Shown here: piece after piece, positions 9,164 through 17,919 of the stretch
Numbering within the stretch: position 1 is the first letter of the stretch
Layout of the letters: each line of letters begins with the position of its first letter
Origin: an uncultured Selenomonas sp.
Lineage (GTDB): Bacteria; Bacillota; Negativicutes; Selenomonadales; Selenomonadaceae
Assembly (NCBI GenBank): GCA_947167105.1
Contig: CAMVGU010000011.1
Location: 1 to 64,000, forward strand
Direction of reading: 5' to 3'
Length of the DNA stretch: 64,000 bases
Made by a program: the position numbers and the translations under genes
Notes under the pieces: generated by a model
The model's input: only the letters and a program-made list of their open reading frames with translations
The model's database searches: none
What the model was told of the DNA's origin: nothing

Positions 9164-9202
9164 TTATTATATCATACATGCACCAAAAATATGATATAAT
9201 AA
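9164..9202. promoter_or_regulatory. Symmetrical divergent promoter region (motA / lysR)
   Basis: A perfect 13-bp inverted repeat, 9164-9176 and 9190-9202, with a 13-bp spacer. Each arm reads TATGATATAATAA outward and contains the extended -10 motif TGATATAAT, one facing motA and one facing the LysR gene. It could serve both as two divergent promoters and as a dyad for a dimeric regulator. Confidence 0.6.
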
Positions 9203-9274
9203 ATGAAAATAAAGATGATTTATCACAAGAATCTAAGAACAAGAATCTAAGAAAACCAGGAAAGAAGCGGTCAC

Positions 9275-10168
9275 ATGGAACTGAGACAACTCGAATATTT
9301 CCAGATGGCCAGCCGTCTGCGGAATATCACCCGTGCTGCGGAGCGCCTGCGGGTTTCCCAGCCAAACATCACCGTTGCCATCAAGAAACTGGAAGCGGAA
9401 CTGGGCATACAGCTCTTTGACCGCAGCCAGAAGCAGCTCTCCCTGACTCCCGAGGGTACGGTCTTCCTGAACCGCATCGAGCTTGCCCTGCGCAATATCC
9501 AGGACGCAGTGTTGGAAGTCAACGACTACAAGCAGTTGCAGAAAGGTACTATCAAGATTGGCATCCCCCCCATGATGGGAGCCTACCTTTTCCCGAAAAT
9601 CTTTTCCAGCTTCCAGAAGCACTACTCCCATCTGGAAATCTTCCTGCATGAGGAAGCCTCCATGTCCATCCGGGAGCAACTGGAGCGGGATGAACTGGAT
9701 TTCGGCATTATCATTATTTCCGGTGCCTCCCATAACCTGCAGCTACTGCCCATGTCGAAAAATCAGGTGGTCTGCTGCGTGCCCCAGTCAAGCCCTCTGG
9801 CAAAGAAGACTGTCCTGACCTTCTCCGACATCGCCTCCGCCAGCCTGGTGATGCTGAAAGAAGGCTCCTTCCTGCGCCAGCTCGTGCTGCAAAAACTAAA
9901 GGATGCAGGGGTGAAACCAAATATAGTGCTGGAATCAAACCAGGTCGGCACCTTGAAGGGCCTGGTAGCCTCCGGCGTAGGCATAGCTTTCCTGCTGGAC
10001 ATGGTGGTGGATGGTGCCCCCGGTGTCAAGGCCATCCCCCTGGCAGAGCCTATGGTGGTGGATGTGGGCATCGCCTGGAAAAAGGATCGCTATATCTCCA
10101 GGGCCGCCCAGTCCTTTATCGACTTCTGCAAGGATCTGCTACTGAGGAAGCAAGAAACGGAAACATAA
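9275..10168 (+). CDS. LysR-family transcriptional regulator
   Basis: A 297-aa regulator. The N-terminal winged helix-turn-helix (RNITRAAERLRVSQPNITVAI, about 15-36) is followed by the linker helix and a LysR substrate-binding domain (about 90-290; LKGLVASGVGIAFLLD near the effector cleft). ATG 9275 has only a weak, distant AGGAAAG site. It is convergent with the Dcu transporter and divergent from motAB. The effector is unknown; a dicarboxylate is possible from the neighbouring transporter but unproven. Confidence 0.88.
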   Translation: MELRQLEYFQMASRLRNITRAAERLRVSQPNITVAIKKLEAELGIQLFDRSQKQLSLTPEGTVFLNRIELALRNIQDAVLEVNDYKQLQKGTIKIGIPPMMGAYLFPKIFSSFQKHYSHLEIFLHEEASMSIREQLERDELDFGIIIISGASHNLQLLPMSKNQVVCCVPQSSPLAKKTVLTFSDIASASLVMLKEGSFLRQLVLQKLKDAGVKPNIVLESNQVGTLKGLVASGVGIAFLLDMVVDGAPGVKAIPLAEPMVVDVGIAWKKDRYISRAAQSFIDFCKDLLLRKQETET

Positions 10169-10198
10169 AAAATAAGCACCGCGAGGTGCTTATTTTTT
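10167..10198. terminator. Bidirectional terminator
   Basis: A perfect 14-bp stem, AAAAAATAAGCACC with its complement around GCGA, giving T-runs on both strands between the convergent lysR-type gene and dcu gene. Confidence 0.9.
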
Positions 10199-10214
10199 AT
10201 GTTTATCCGTAGTA

Positions 10215-11585
10215 TCAGAAGAAAAGATGTGCCAGGACATAGCCGACGCAGCAGCCGCTGCTGACGCCTATAAGTCCCGGAATCATAAAGGAGTGGTTCA
10301 GGATGTACTTGCCGATGCGCGTCGTGCCGGAACGGTCAAAGCCGATGCAGGCAAGGTCGGAAGGATAGGTGGGCAGAAAGAAGTAGCCGTAGCAGGCAGA
10401 AATGAAGGACAGGACAAGAATCGGGTCCATGCCCACATTCAGGGCCATGGGTACCACAATGGCAATGGCCGCCCCCTGGGAATTCACCAGCTTGGAAGTG
10501 AGGAAGGCCAGCACCGCATAGGCCCAGGGATAGCTCTGCACCGCATTGCCCAAAAATTCTCTCAAAAAGCCCATATGGTGGGCAAAGAAGGTATCTGCCA
10601 TCCAGGCCACGCCATAGACGGAAACCAGGGCCACGACGCCGGAACGGAACACCTGGCTATTGCCCACATCCTTGGCCTTCACCTTGCAGGTGATAAGGAT
10701 AAGGGCAGCCACAAAGAGCATGACCATCTGGATGACCTGCACCATGGAGACCGCCTTCATGGCACCCTTGGCATCAGGGAATTTGGGCAGCAGGTCGGCG
10801 AAGAAACCGATGTAATTGCCGATCAGCTTGGCATTGCCCAGTATGGCGATGACCAGGATACCGATCAGGAAAATATACATGGCACGGTAGTACTCCTTGG
10901 GCAGTTCCTTGTCCAGAAGGCTTTCCGTATCGCCATAGACATAAGCCTTGTTCTCAGGGTCCTTGATGAATTCCTGGAAGCGCTCATCATCCGCCAAATC
11001 CTTGCCCCGCCGGTAGCTCCAGAGAGCCGCAAAGAATACGCCCAGACCGGTGGCGGGAATGGAGACCATCAGCACCTGAATCAAGGAAAACTCACTGCCT
11101 GCCGCTGCCAGGAAAGCCACGATGGAAACCACCGCAACAGAGGCGGGGGAGGCACAGATACCCATCTGGGAGGCCACGGAAGCCACCGCCATGGGGCGCT
11201 CGGGCCGGATGTTCTGCTTGATGGCAACGTCATAGATAATGGGGAACAAGGTGTAGACCGCGTGTCCCGTACCGCACAGGATGGTAAGGAACCAGGTGGT
11301 CAGGGGTGCCAGGATCGTAACGTACTTGGGATGCCCTCTCAGGAGCTTCTCCGCGTACTTCAGCATGACTGTCAGGCCGCCGGAGGTCTGCAAGAAGCCT
11401 GCGCAGGTGACAACAGCCATGATGATGAGCATGACATCAACCGGCGGCTTGCCAGGCTGATACCGGAATACGAAGGTAAAAATAACGAGGCCGATGCCGC
11501 TGATGACAGCCAGCCCAATGCCCCCGTGCCTGACGCCAAACACCAGGCAGGTCAGGAGCACAATGAATCCTAATAGCATTTCCAT
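10215..11585 (-). CDS. dcuB: Anaerobic C4-dicarboxylate transporter, DcuA/DcuB family
   Basis: A 456-aa polytopic membrane protein with about 11-12 hydrophobic segments. RHGGIGLAVISGIG at the N-terminus, KYVTILAPLTTWFLTILCGTGHAVYTL (near 87-113) and the loop HMGFLREFLGNAVQSYPWAYAVLAFL are Dcu-like. The family exchanges fumarate, malate or aspartate for succinate during fumarate respiration. ATG 11585 has AAGGGAG upstream. The A versus B subtype cannot be settled by eye. It fits the NAD-type malic enzyme at 40622 in a succinate/propionate-forming anaerobe (inference). Confidence 0.85.
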   Translation of the reverse strand: MEMLLGFIVLLTCLVFGVRHGGIGLAVISGIGLVIFTFVFRYQPGKPPVDVMLIIMAVVTCAGFLQTSGGLTVMLKYAEKLLRGHPKYVTILAPLTTWFLTILCGTGHAVYTLFPIIYDVAIKQNIRPERPMAVASVASQMGICASPASVAVVSIVAFLAAAGSEFSLIQVLMVSIPATGLGVFFAALWSYRRGKDLADDERFQEFIKDPENKAYVYGDTESLLDKELPKEYYRAMYIFLIGILVIAILGNAKLIGNYIGFFADLLPKFPDAKGAMKAVSMVQVIQMVMLFVAALILITCKVKAKDVGNSQVFRSGVVALVSVYGVAWMADTFFAHHMGFLREFLGNAVQSYPWAYAVLAFLTSKLVNSQGAAIAIVVPMALNVGMDPILVLSFISACYGYFFLPTYPSDLACIGFDRSGTTRIGKYILNHSFMIPGLIGVSSGCCVGYVLAHLFF

Positions 11586-11707
11586 AGATACTCTCCCTTT
11601 CCAATAATGCTAATGATGACGAGCCTCCTCTCATATGTTTCTTATTCGCCCCTGCTTTTGATTTTCCTTCTCACACCTGAATTTTTCCAGTTTTCTTTCA
11701 GGCGAAT

Positions 11708-11737
11708 AAAAAAGCAGGAACGCCCTCACGTTCCTGC
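11708..11737 (-). terminator. Terminator after serA
   Basis: A 9-bp stem GCAGGAACG/CGTTCCTGC plus six Ts on the minus strand, 20 nt past the serA stop. Confidence 0.9.
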
Positions 11738-11757
11738 CCCATGGTTTATTTACTTAT

Positions 11758-13341
11758 CTACACTGCATAAAAATTGACAAGCTTGGCATCAAAGATGCCG
11801 TCCATTGCCTTTACCTTGGCCAGAGTTTCCTCCGGCAGCTCGTTATCAATGGTCAGCACCATCAGATTCGTGCTTTCCGTCTCAGTCTCCCCCACCTGCA
11901 TAGCGGAAATATTGATGCCATCCGCCCCCATGATGGTACCCACCTTGCCGATGATGCCCGGACGGTTGATATGCGGGCAGATGAGGATGCGTGCGTGAGG
12001 TGCCACATCCACACGGAACTTGTCAATCTGCACGATACGGGCTTCCTCGCCAAAGAGGGTGCCCTTCACGGAGATTTCCTTGCCGCCTGCCTTGGCCTTG
12101 ACCGTAATCAGATTGGCATAGGAAATGGGCTGCTGATCCTTCACTTCCGTGACCTTGATATTGCGGGACTTCGCCAGGCTCGGCGTATTGACATAATTGA
12201 CCTCGTTCTCCATGATGGGATTCAGCATGCCCTTCAGCACCGCAGTCGTCAGTATGCCGGTCTTGACCTCCGTAATCTCACCGTTATATGTGACCTCAAC
12301 GCTGGTAATCGGCCCTTCCGCCAAAGAGCACAGGGTGCCGCCCAGGCGCTCCGCCAGGGTCAGGTAGGGGCCCACCACCTGCATGGCCTGGGGAGAGACA
12401 GGAGCCATATTGACTGCCGTTGCCACAGGCTCCCCATGCAGGGCAGCCCAGATCCCCTCGGCCACATCCACCGAGACGCCAATCTGCGCCTCCACCGTGG
12501 AGGCTCCCAAGTGGGGGGTCAGCACAATGCCCGGCACACCCACCAGGGGATGATCAGCCGGAATCGGCTCAGAAGTGAAAACATCAATGGCCGCACCTGC
12601 CACCAGTCCCTCCTTGACCGCCCTGGCCAGATCTTCCTCCACAATGATGCCGCCCCTGGCACAGTTCACCAGGCGCACTCCCTGCTTCATCTGCTGCATT
12701 TCCTTATAGGAAATCATGCCCTTGGTATCCTTCGTGAGAGGCATATGCACGGTGATGAAGTCCGCCTGCCTGATAACTTCTGCCAGAGTGCAGACCTTCA
12801 CCCCCAAGGACTGTGCTCTTTCTTCATTTATATAGGGATCATAGGCAATAACTTCCATATCAAAGGCCTGGGCGCGCTTGGCGACACCGCTGCCGATGCG
12901 TCCCATGCCTATGACGCCCAGGGTCTTGCCCCTCAGCTCCACGCCCACATATTTCTTGCGGTTCCACTCGCCCTTCTGCATAGTCTCATTGGCAACGGGG
13001 ATATTGCGGGACATAGCCAGCATCATGGCCATGGTATGCTCCGTAGCCGCAATCGTATTGCCCCCAGGGGAATTGATGACCATAATGCCCTTGGCCGTAG
13101 CCGCCGGAATATCAATATTATCCACGCCCACACCGGCACGGCCTATGATTTTAAGGTTCTTGGCCCGCTCTATGACTTCCGCCGTGACCTTGGAGGCAGA
13201 ACGCACCATCAGCGCATCATATTCGGGGATAATCTCCAGCAGTTCCTCCGCCGACAGCTTATCCTTCACAACCACCTCAAATTCCTTCTGCAAAAGCTCT
13301 ATGCCCTTCGGGGAAATACCATCTGCTGCCAATACCTTCAT
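11758..13341 (-). CDS. serA: D-3-phosphoglycerate dehydrogenase
   Basis: A 527-aa enzyme oxidising 3-phosphoglycerate to 3-phosphohydroxypyruvate, the first step of serine synthesis. Domains: substrate binding (1-100 and 285-315), NAD Rossmann fold (GVIGMGRIGSGVA near 144), catalytic Arg (NCARGG), Glu (TSEP) and His (LTPHLGAS), an intervening allosteric domain (about 320-450) and a C-terminal ACT domain (about 452-527), where serine feedback usually acts. This is the long form of SerA. It is transcribed divergently from serC. Confidence 0.96.
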   Translation of the reverse strand: MKVLAADGISPKGIELLQKEFEVVVKDKLSAEELLEIIPEYDALMVRSASKVTAEVIERAKNLKIIGRAGVGVDNIDIPAATAKGIMVINSPGGNTIAATEHTMAMMLAMSRNIPVANETMQKGEWNRKKYVGVELRGKTLGVIGMGRIGSGVAKRAQAFDMEVIAYDPYINEERAQSLGVKVCTLAEVIRQADFITVHMPLTKDTKGMISYKEMQQMKQGVRLVNCARGGIIVEEDLARAVKEGLVAGAAIDVFTSEPIPADHPLVGVPGIVLTPHLGASTVEAQIGVSVDVAEGIWAALHGEPVATAVNMAPVSPQAMQVVGPYLTLAERLGGTLCSLAEGPITSVEVTYNGEITEVKTGILTTAVLKGMLNPIMENEVNYVNTPSLAKSRNIKVTEVKDQQPISYANLITVKAKAGGKEISVKGTLFGEEARIVQIDKFRVDVAPHARILICPHINRPGIIGKVGTIMGADGINISAMQVGETETESTNLMVLTIDNELPEETLAKVKAMDGIFDAKLVNFYAV

Positions 13342-13393
13342 GCCATATCTCTCCTCTGTCTAATCCACAATAAGGCCCAAAAACCTATCACCT

Positions 13394-13422
13394 ACTATAG
13401 ACCATCCCCTTTGAACCGTCAA
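13394..13422 (-). promoter_or_regulatory. Promoter for serA
   Basis: Minus strand TTGACG (13417-13422), 17-bp spacer, TATAGT (13394-13399), about 55 nt before the serA ATG. Confidence 0.65.
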
Positions 13423-13459
13423 GTGTTCTTCCAAGAAAAACAAAGTTTCACTGTAATGC

Positions 13460-13488
13460 TTGCTTTTCCCTAATTTTCAAGTTACAAT
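13460..13488 (+). promoter_or_regulatory. Promoter for serC
   Basis: TTGCTT (13460-13465), 17-bp spacer, TACAAT (13483-13488). A small CCGTAA/TTACGG dyad (13507-13529) lies in the 5' untranslated region. Confidence 0.65.
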
Positions 13489-13551
13489 ATTAACATGTTA
13501 GGCAGTCCGTAAAAAACAGACAATTACGGCATATATAAGGAGGTCCTATTT

Positions 13552-14643
13552 GTGGAAGCAGAGCGCATCTATAATTTCAACCCCGGCCCGGCTGTTTTGC
13601 CCCTGGAGGTCCTGAAGGAAGCACAGGCGGAATTCCTGAATTTCAATAAAAGCGGCATGAGCATCCTGGAAATCAGCCACCGCGCCAAGGAATTTGAAGC
13701 CGTGCTGGCCCAGGCCAAGGCCGATGTCAAGGAGCTGATGGGGCTCGGCGATGATTACGAAGTTCTCTTTATCCAGGGCGGCGCCAGCCTGCAATTCGCC
13801 ATGTTGCCCATGAACTACGCCACCAAGGAGCATCCCGGCTCCTACGTGCTGTCCGGCAGCTTTGCAGAAAAAGCCTATAAGGAAGCGCAGCTCCTAGGCG
13901 TTGGCACTGTAGCCGCCTCCAGCAAGGAAAGCGGCTATCATCATGTCCCCCAGCAGGACGAGCTGAAGATTGACCCCGGCGCCGCTTACCTGCATCTTTG
14001 CTATAACAATACCATCTACGGCACGGAGTACCACTACATCCCGGAAACAAGCGGCGTGCCCCTTTTCGCGGATATGTCCTCCGACATGCTTTCCCGTCCC
14101 CTGGATTTCAGCAAATTCGACTTCATCTATGCAGGTGTCCAGAAGAACCTGGGCCCGGCTGGTGTCGTGCTGGTGGTGGCAAAGAAATCCCTGCTGGAAA
14201 AGACAGCCGACCAGCTTCCGACAATGCTGCGCTACAACACCTTCTATAAAAAGGATTCCCTGTACAATACCCCACCTGCCTTCTGCATCTACATGGTGGG
14301 CAAGGTCGCAGCCTGGATCAAGGCACAGGGTGGCCTTGCGGTCATGGCAGAGCGCAATGCCAAAAAGGCAAAGCTGCTCTACGATGTGATTGATCAGTCC
14401 AACGGCTTCTATAACGGACATGCGGACAAGGACAGCCGCTCCTTTATGAATGTCACCTTCCGTCTGCCCAGCGAGGAACTGGAAAAGAAATTCGTCGAGG
14501 ATGCCAAAAAAATCGGCCTGGGAGGCGTCAAGGGCCACCGCAGCGTCGGCGGCATGCGCGCTTCCATCTACAACGCCATGCCCTACGAAGGAGTGCAGAA
14601 ACTGGCAGACTTCATGGCCTCCTTCCAGAACGCACACGAATGA
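13552..14643 (+). CDS. serC: Phosphoserine aminotransferase
   Basis: A 363-aa class V PLP aminotransferase converting 3-phosphohydroxypyruvate to phosphoserine. IYNFNPGPAVLPLEVL at the N-terminus is diagnostic; the PLP lysine is in YAGVQKNLGPAG (near residue 198), and GHRSVGGMRASIYNA near the C-terminus binds substrate phosphate. GTG 13552 is the start, with AAGGAGG 8 nt upstream. It is divergent from serA, so two steps of serine synthesis share one control region. Confidence 0.96.
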   Translation: MEAERIYNFNPGPAVLPLEVLKEAQAEFLNFNKSGMSILEISHRAKEFEAVLAQAKADVKELMGLGDDYEVLFIQGGASLQFAMLPMNYATKEHPGSYVLSGSFAEKAYKEAQLLGVGTVAASSKESGYHHVPQQDELKIDPGAAYLHLCYNNTIYGTEYHYIPETSGVPLFADMSSDMLSRPLDFSKFDFIYAGVQKNLGPAGVVLVVAKKSLLEKTADQLPTMLRYNTFYKKDSLYNTPPAFCIYMVGKVAAWIKAQGGLAVMAERNAKKAKLLYDVIDQSNGFYNGHADKDSRSFMNVTFRLPSEELEKKFVEDAKKIGLGGVKGHRSVGGMRASIYNAMPYEGVQKLADFMASFQNAHE

Positions 14644-14682
14644 TTCTTATATGAAATTTACGAAATATGACCTTTGGCAAAG

Positions 14683-14714
14683 GGGCGGGAGATATGCTCT
14701 CCCGCCCTTTTTTT
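14683..14714 (+). terminator. Terminator after serC
   Basis: A 10-bp stem GGGCGGGAGA/TCTCCCGCCC followed by seven Ts. Confidence 0.95.
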
Positions 14715-14731
14715 GCGCGCTGCCGGGGCGC

Positions 14732-14761
14732 AAAAAAAAGCTTCCCGGAGCCCCGAGAAGC
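14732..14761 (-). terminator. Terminator after tRNA-Arg
   Basis: Minus strand stem GCTTCTCGG/CCGGGAAGC (one wobble pair) and eight Ts, 14 nt past the tRNA 3' end. Confidence 0.85.
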
Positions 14762-14774
14762 CTTGATTTACCTA

Positions 14775-14851
14775 TGGTGCGATTGGCGCGATTCGAACGC
14801 GCGACCCCCTGCTTAGGAGGCAGATGCTCTATCCAGCTGAGCTACAACCGC
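14775..14851 (-). tRNA. tRNA-Arg (anticodon CCT)
   Basis: A 77-nt cloverleaf including the encoded CCA. Acceptor GCGGTTG/CAATCGC (one G-U), D-arm GCTC/GAGC, anticodon loop CTCCTAA with anticodon CCT (plus-strand 14815-14817), T-arm with GTTCGAATC. It reads AGG codons and is flanked by its own terminator. Confidence 0.96.
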
Positions 14852-14896
14852 ATGCGTTACAGTATAGCACAATTTTTTCTGACATGCAAGCCCATA

Positions 14897-16348
14897 TTAC
14901 CATCTTGTTGTTGCCCGCCAGAAACTGGGGCGGCACATGACCAAAAGTGTCAGAATCTCCAGGCGGCCAAAGAGCATCGAAAAGCACAGAACGCTTTTCG
15001 TAAAATCCGAGAGGCCGGCGTAGGTCTGTGTTGCTCCGGCGATGCCGAAGGCAGGGCCGATATTGCCCATGGTGGTGACGGAGAGGCCCAAGGCATCGAA
15101 GGTGCTAATGCCATCGGCAGTCAGGAGCAAAGTCCACAGCATAATGAACATTATATAGAGGAAAAAGAACTGGCAGGCCCGCTCCACTATGCCCTCATCC
15201 ACTTTCACGCCGTTCATGCGCACCGCTGCCACCATGCGGGGTGAATTTTTTTGCCGCACGATGGACCAGACATTTTTCGCCAACATCACCAGGCGGGAAA
15301 TCTTCATGCCGCTGGCGGTAGACCCGGCACAGCCGCCGCCCAGCATCAGCAACAGCAGCACCCCCTTGGCGAAGGGGGGCCACTGCTCAAAATCCGCAGA
15401 AACAAAGCCCGTGGTGGATATGGAACCCACCTGGAAGCTGGAATAGCGCAAAGCTTCAGCGGGATGCAGGTTTTGGGAGAATATCAGGTTCAGCGTTATC
15501 AGCAGGCAAGCCGAACCGATGATGCCCAAATACGCCTTGAATTCCGTATTGTGCAGGAGCACCCGCGGCCCTTTATGCCATACACGGTAATAAAGGGCGA
15601 AATTCCCTCCCGCCAGAATCATGAAGAAGGTCATCCAGCCTTCCAGCCACGCATTGCGGAAGTGCATGGCATTATCATCATAGGTGGAAAAGCCTCCCGT
15701 GCCGATGGTTGACATGGCATGGGCCAGGGCCTCAAAGGGCCGGAGCCCGCACAGTACATAGACCAGGAAGGCCAGCAAAGTGAACACCAGATACAGCTTG
15801 AAAAGCGCCTTCGTCATATCGCTCAGCCGCGGCAGCACCCGCTCATCCGTGGGGCCGGCCCCCTCGGCATTGTACATATAGACTGCGCTGGCTCCTGTCT
15901 GGGGCAAAATGGCAATAAAAATTACTATGATGCCCAAGCCCCCGAACCAATGGGTCATCATGCGCCAAAACAGGATGCTCCGGGGCACGCCCTGCAGCGT
16001 GGGAAAAACGGTAGCCCCCGTGCCGGTAAAACCGGAAATGCTCTCAAACAGGCCATCCAAAAGTCCCAGATAGCCTCCGCTCACATAGGGAAGCATGCCC
16101 AAGGCCGTTGCCATAATCCAGCCCAGTCCGGTGATGGCTATGCCCTCCCGCAGTGACAGGGACTCCACGCGCACATTGCCATGGTAGAGCATGGCATGTC
16201 CTGCCACCCCTGCCAGCATGGCGGCTGACAGGAAGCTCACCGCATCATGCTCCTGATTGTAGATGGCAATGCCGCAGGGAACCAGCAGGACAACGGCCTC
16301 AGCCAGAATCAGGCGACCCAGCACATATAAAATCACGCGTTTCTGCAC
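14897..16348 (-). CDS. trkH: TrkH-family potassium transporter subunit (canonical copy)
   Basis: A 483-aa membrane protein of the Trk/Ktr/HKT superfamily. Four P-loop filters are visible, each with the conserved Gly: GFTGTGAT, STIGTGGFS, SISTTGFVSAD and VTTMGNIGPAFG. GTG 16348 is preferred (GGGAGG about 10 nt upstream) over a TTG at 16372 without a site. It is the last gene of trkA-trkH-trkH, 27 nt after the second trkH. It forms the K+ pore gated by the TrkA ring. Confidence 0.9.
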   Translation of the reverse strand: MQKRVILYVLGRLILAEAVVLLVPCGIAIYNQEHDAVSFLSAAMLAGVAGHAMLYHGNVRVESLSLREGIAITGLGWIMATALGMLPYVSGGYLGLLDGLFESISGFTGTGATVFPTLQGVPRSILFWRMMTHWFGGLGIIVIFIAILPQTGASAVYMYNAEGAGPTDERVLPRLSDMTKALFKLYLVFTLLAFLVYVLCGLRPFEALAHAMSTIGTGGFSTYDDNAMHFRNAWLEGWMTFFMILAGGNFALYYRVWHKGPRVLLHNTEFKAYLGIIGSACLLITLNLIFSQNLHPAEALRYSSFQVGSISTTGFVSADFEQWPPFAKGVLLLLMLGGGCAGSTASGMKISRLVMLAKNVWSIVRQKNSPRMVAAVRMNGVKVDEGIVERACQFFFLYIMFIMLWTLLLTADGISTFDALGLSVTTMGNIGPAFGIAGATQTYAGLSDFTKSVLCFSMLFGRLEILTLLVMCRPSFWRATTRW

Positions 16349-16375
16349 GAGGGCAGCACCTCCCTTCTCCAAAAC

Positions 16376-17908
16376 TCACCAATGTTCCCGTGCCGTGCGT
16401 ATGACAATGCCGATGACCACCAAAAGCGAGAACACCTCCACCCGTCCCGCAGTCATCAGGAGCGTACAGAAAAGCTGGGCCCAGCCCGGCAGTTCCGCCG
16501 GAGAAACCAGCCCCAGGACTGCAACCGCCCCCGTACTGGTCAGGCAGGCCGCAGAAAGCCGCAGGGCATCCAGAAGGTTTGGCATGGCTAGCGCCAGGAC
16601 CATGGCTCCCAGCATAAAAGCCGTTACATAGATGAAGAAAAAAGCCAATATCCGCCCGGCAATCTTCTCCTGAATCGGCAGACCGTCAAGCTTCACCGCC
16701 GTCACTGCCCTGGGATGCAGGGCGCTCTTGAGGCCGCTGTCTGCCAGACGAGCGAGCACAACGAGGCGCATGATTTTCAGGCCCCCCGTAGCCGAGCCGA
16801 TGCAGCCCCCCACAAAAACCAGCAGGAAAAGCACATAGCGCTCAAAATCCGTCCACAGCCAGACCGGAGCCGTGATAAGTCCGCTGGTGGACAGAAAAGA
16901 GACTGACTGGAAAAAAGCCGCGCTCAGGGCCTGTCCGGAACCATAGGGGCCATACACTTCTTCTGCAGAAAGAGTCACCGTCAGCAGCGCCGTGGCCACA
17001 ACAATGACAATAATAAATACCCGCAGCTCCGTATCAGTCACCAGCAGCCGCAGGCTACGGCGGGTCCACGCCTTCCAGCAGAGCAGGAAGTTCACGCTGC
17101 CAAAGAGCATCACGCAGAAAGCCGCCAGGGACAGGGCACCGGAAGGCTCCGGCAAGGTGATGGCCGTCTCCCCCGTCCCCGTAAGCAGCTCCGGCATTTC
17201 CGGCCACAGCCCCTCCCCCAGAGCCAGGGCAAAGGTATCTATATCACCGCCGGAAGAAATTGTTACCAAAGCCATAAAGAGAGCGCGCCAGGGCGTAAGC
17301 CCCGCCAGCAGGAAGGCTGCCAGGGCGGCCACTGTCATGGATATGTAAACCCGCACCCCTTGCTCCAGGGACTCCCGCATCTTGCTCCAGACCGGACTGA
17401 AAAACAGCATCTGCCTGGCAGATAAGGTCAGGCCGAAGCAGCCGCTCACCTGGGGCAGCACCGTGACCAGGATGACAACAAAGCCCAGCCCCCCCAGCCA
17501 GCTCATCACCCCATGCCAGAGAATCATGGCATTAGGCCAGACCACACGGGGCAGCATCATGCCCGACATCCCCGTGGTCGTCAGCGCCGAAACACTGGTA
17601 AAAAAAGCCTCTGCCGGGTCGCGGGCAATCCCTGACAAAAGATAGGGCAGCATCCCCAGCACACCCAGCACGGGCCAAATGGCAACTATCAGGAAAGCCC
17701 CCTCCCGTGTGCTCATCTGGCCCCGCCTGTCTGACAGCAGGGAGCGCTGCATAAAGCCCCTGGCCACAAATGCAGATACCAGCAGCGTGACAAAAAGCGC
17801 ACCCGCCGACGGCCATTCTCGAAAAAAGCAGGCCGCCAGAAGGGGCAGGCCCAGGGAAGCCGTATATACCTGAGTCATCCGCCCCATCATGCGCCAGAAA
17901 AGTTCCAT
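16376..17908 (-). CDS. trkH: Second TrkH-family potassium transporter subunit (divergent copy)
   Basis: A 510-aa paralogue with the same repeated membrane/P-loop plan but altered filters: ALTTTGMSG, TISSGGDID, LSTSGLITA and LTSTGAVAV. All four glycines are kept but the flanking residues, notably the acidic SGGDID loop, differ from the canonical copy, so selectivity or affinity may differ. ATG 17908 has GAGG 9 nt upstream; an in-frame GTG at 17923 would overlap the trkA stop as GTGA. One TrkA may serve both pores. Confidence 0.85.
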   Translation of the reverse strand: MELFWRMMGRMTQVYTASLGLPLLAACFFREWPSAGALFVTLLVSAFVARGFMQRSLLSDRRGQMSTREGAFLIVAIWPVLGVLGMLPYLLSGIARDPAEAFFTSVSALTTTGMSGMMLPRVVWPNAMILWHGVMSWLGGLGFVVILVTVLPQVSGCFGLTLSARQMLFFSPVWSKMRESLEQGVRVYISMTVAALAAFLLAGLTPWRALFMALVTISSGGDIDTFALALGEGLWPEMPELLTGTGETAITLPEPSGALSLAAFCVMLFGSVNFLLCWKAWTRRSLRLLVTDTELRVFIIVIVVATALLTVTLSAEEVYGPYGSGQALSAAFFQSVSFLSTSGLITAPVWLWTDFERYVLFLLVFVGGCIGSATGGLKIMRLVVLARLADSGLKSALHPRAVTAVKLDGLPIQEKIAGRILAFFFIYVTAFMLGAMVLALAMPNLLDALRLSAACLTSTGAVAVLGLVSPAELPGWAQLFCTLLMTAGRVEVFSLLVVIGIVIRTAREHW

Positions 17909-17919
17909 CGGCTCCACCC

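Noticed and set aside
10227..11573. Long plus-strand frame of 448 codons opposite the dcu gene
   Set aside because: His/Gln-rich composition and lack of a ribosome site show it is an antisense shadow of the transporter. The same applies to long frames at 11971-13473, 30887-32332 and 26183-27781.
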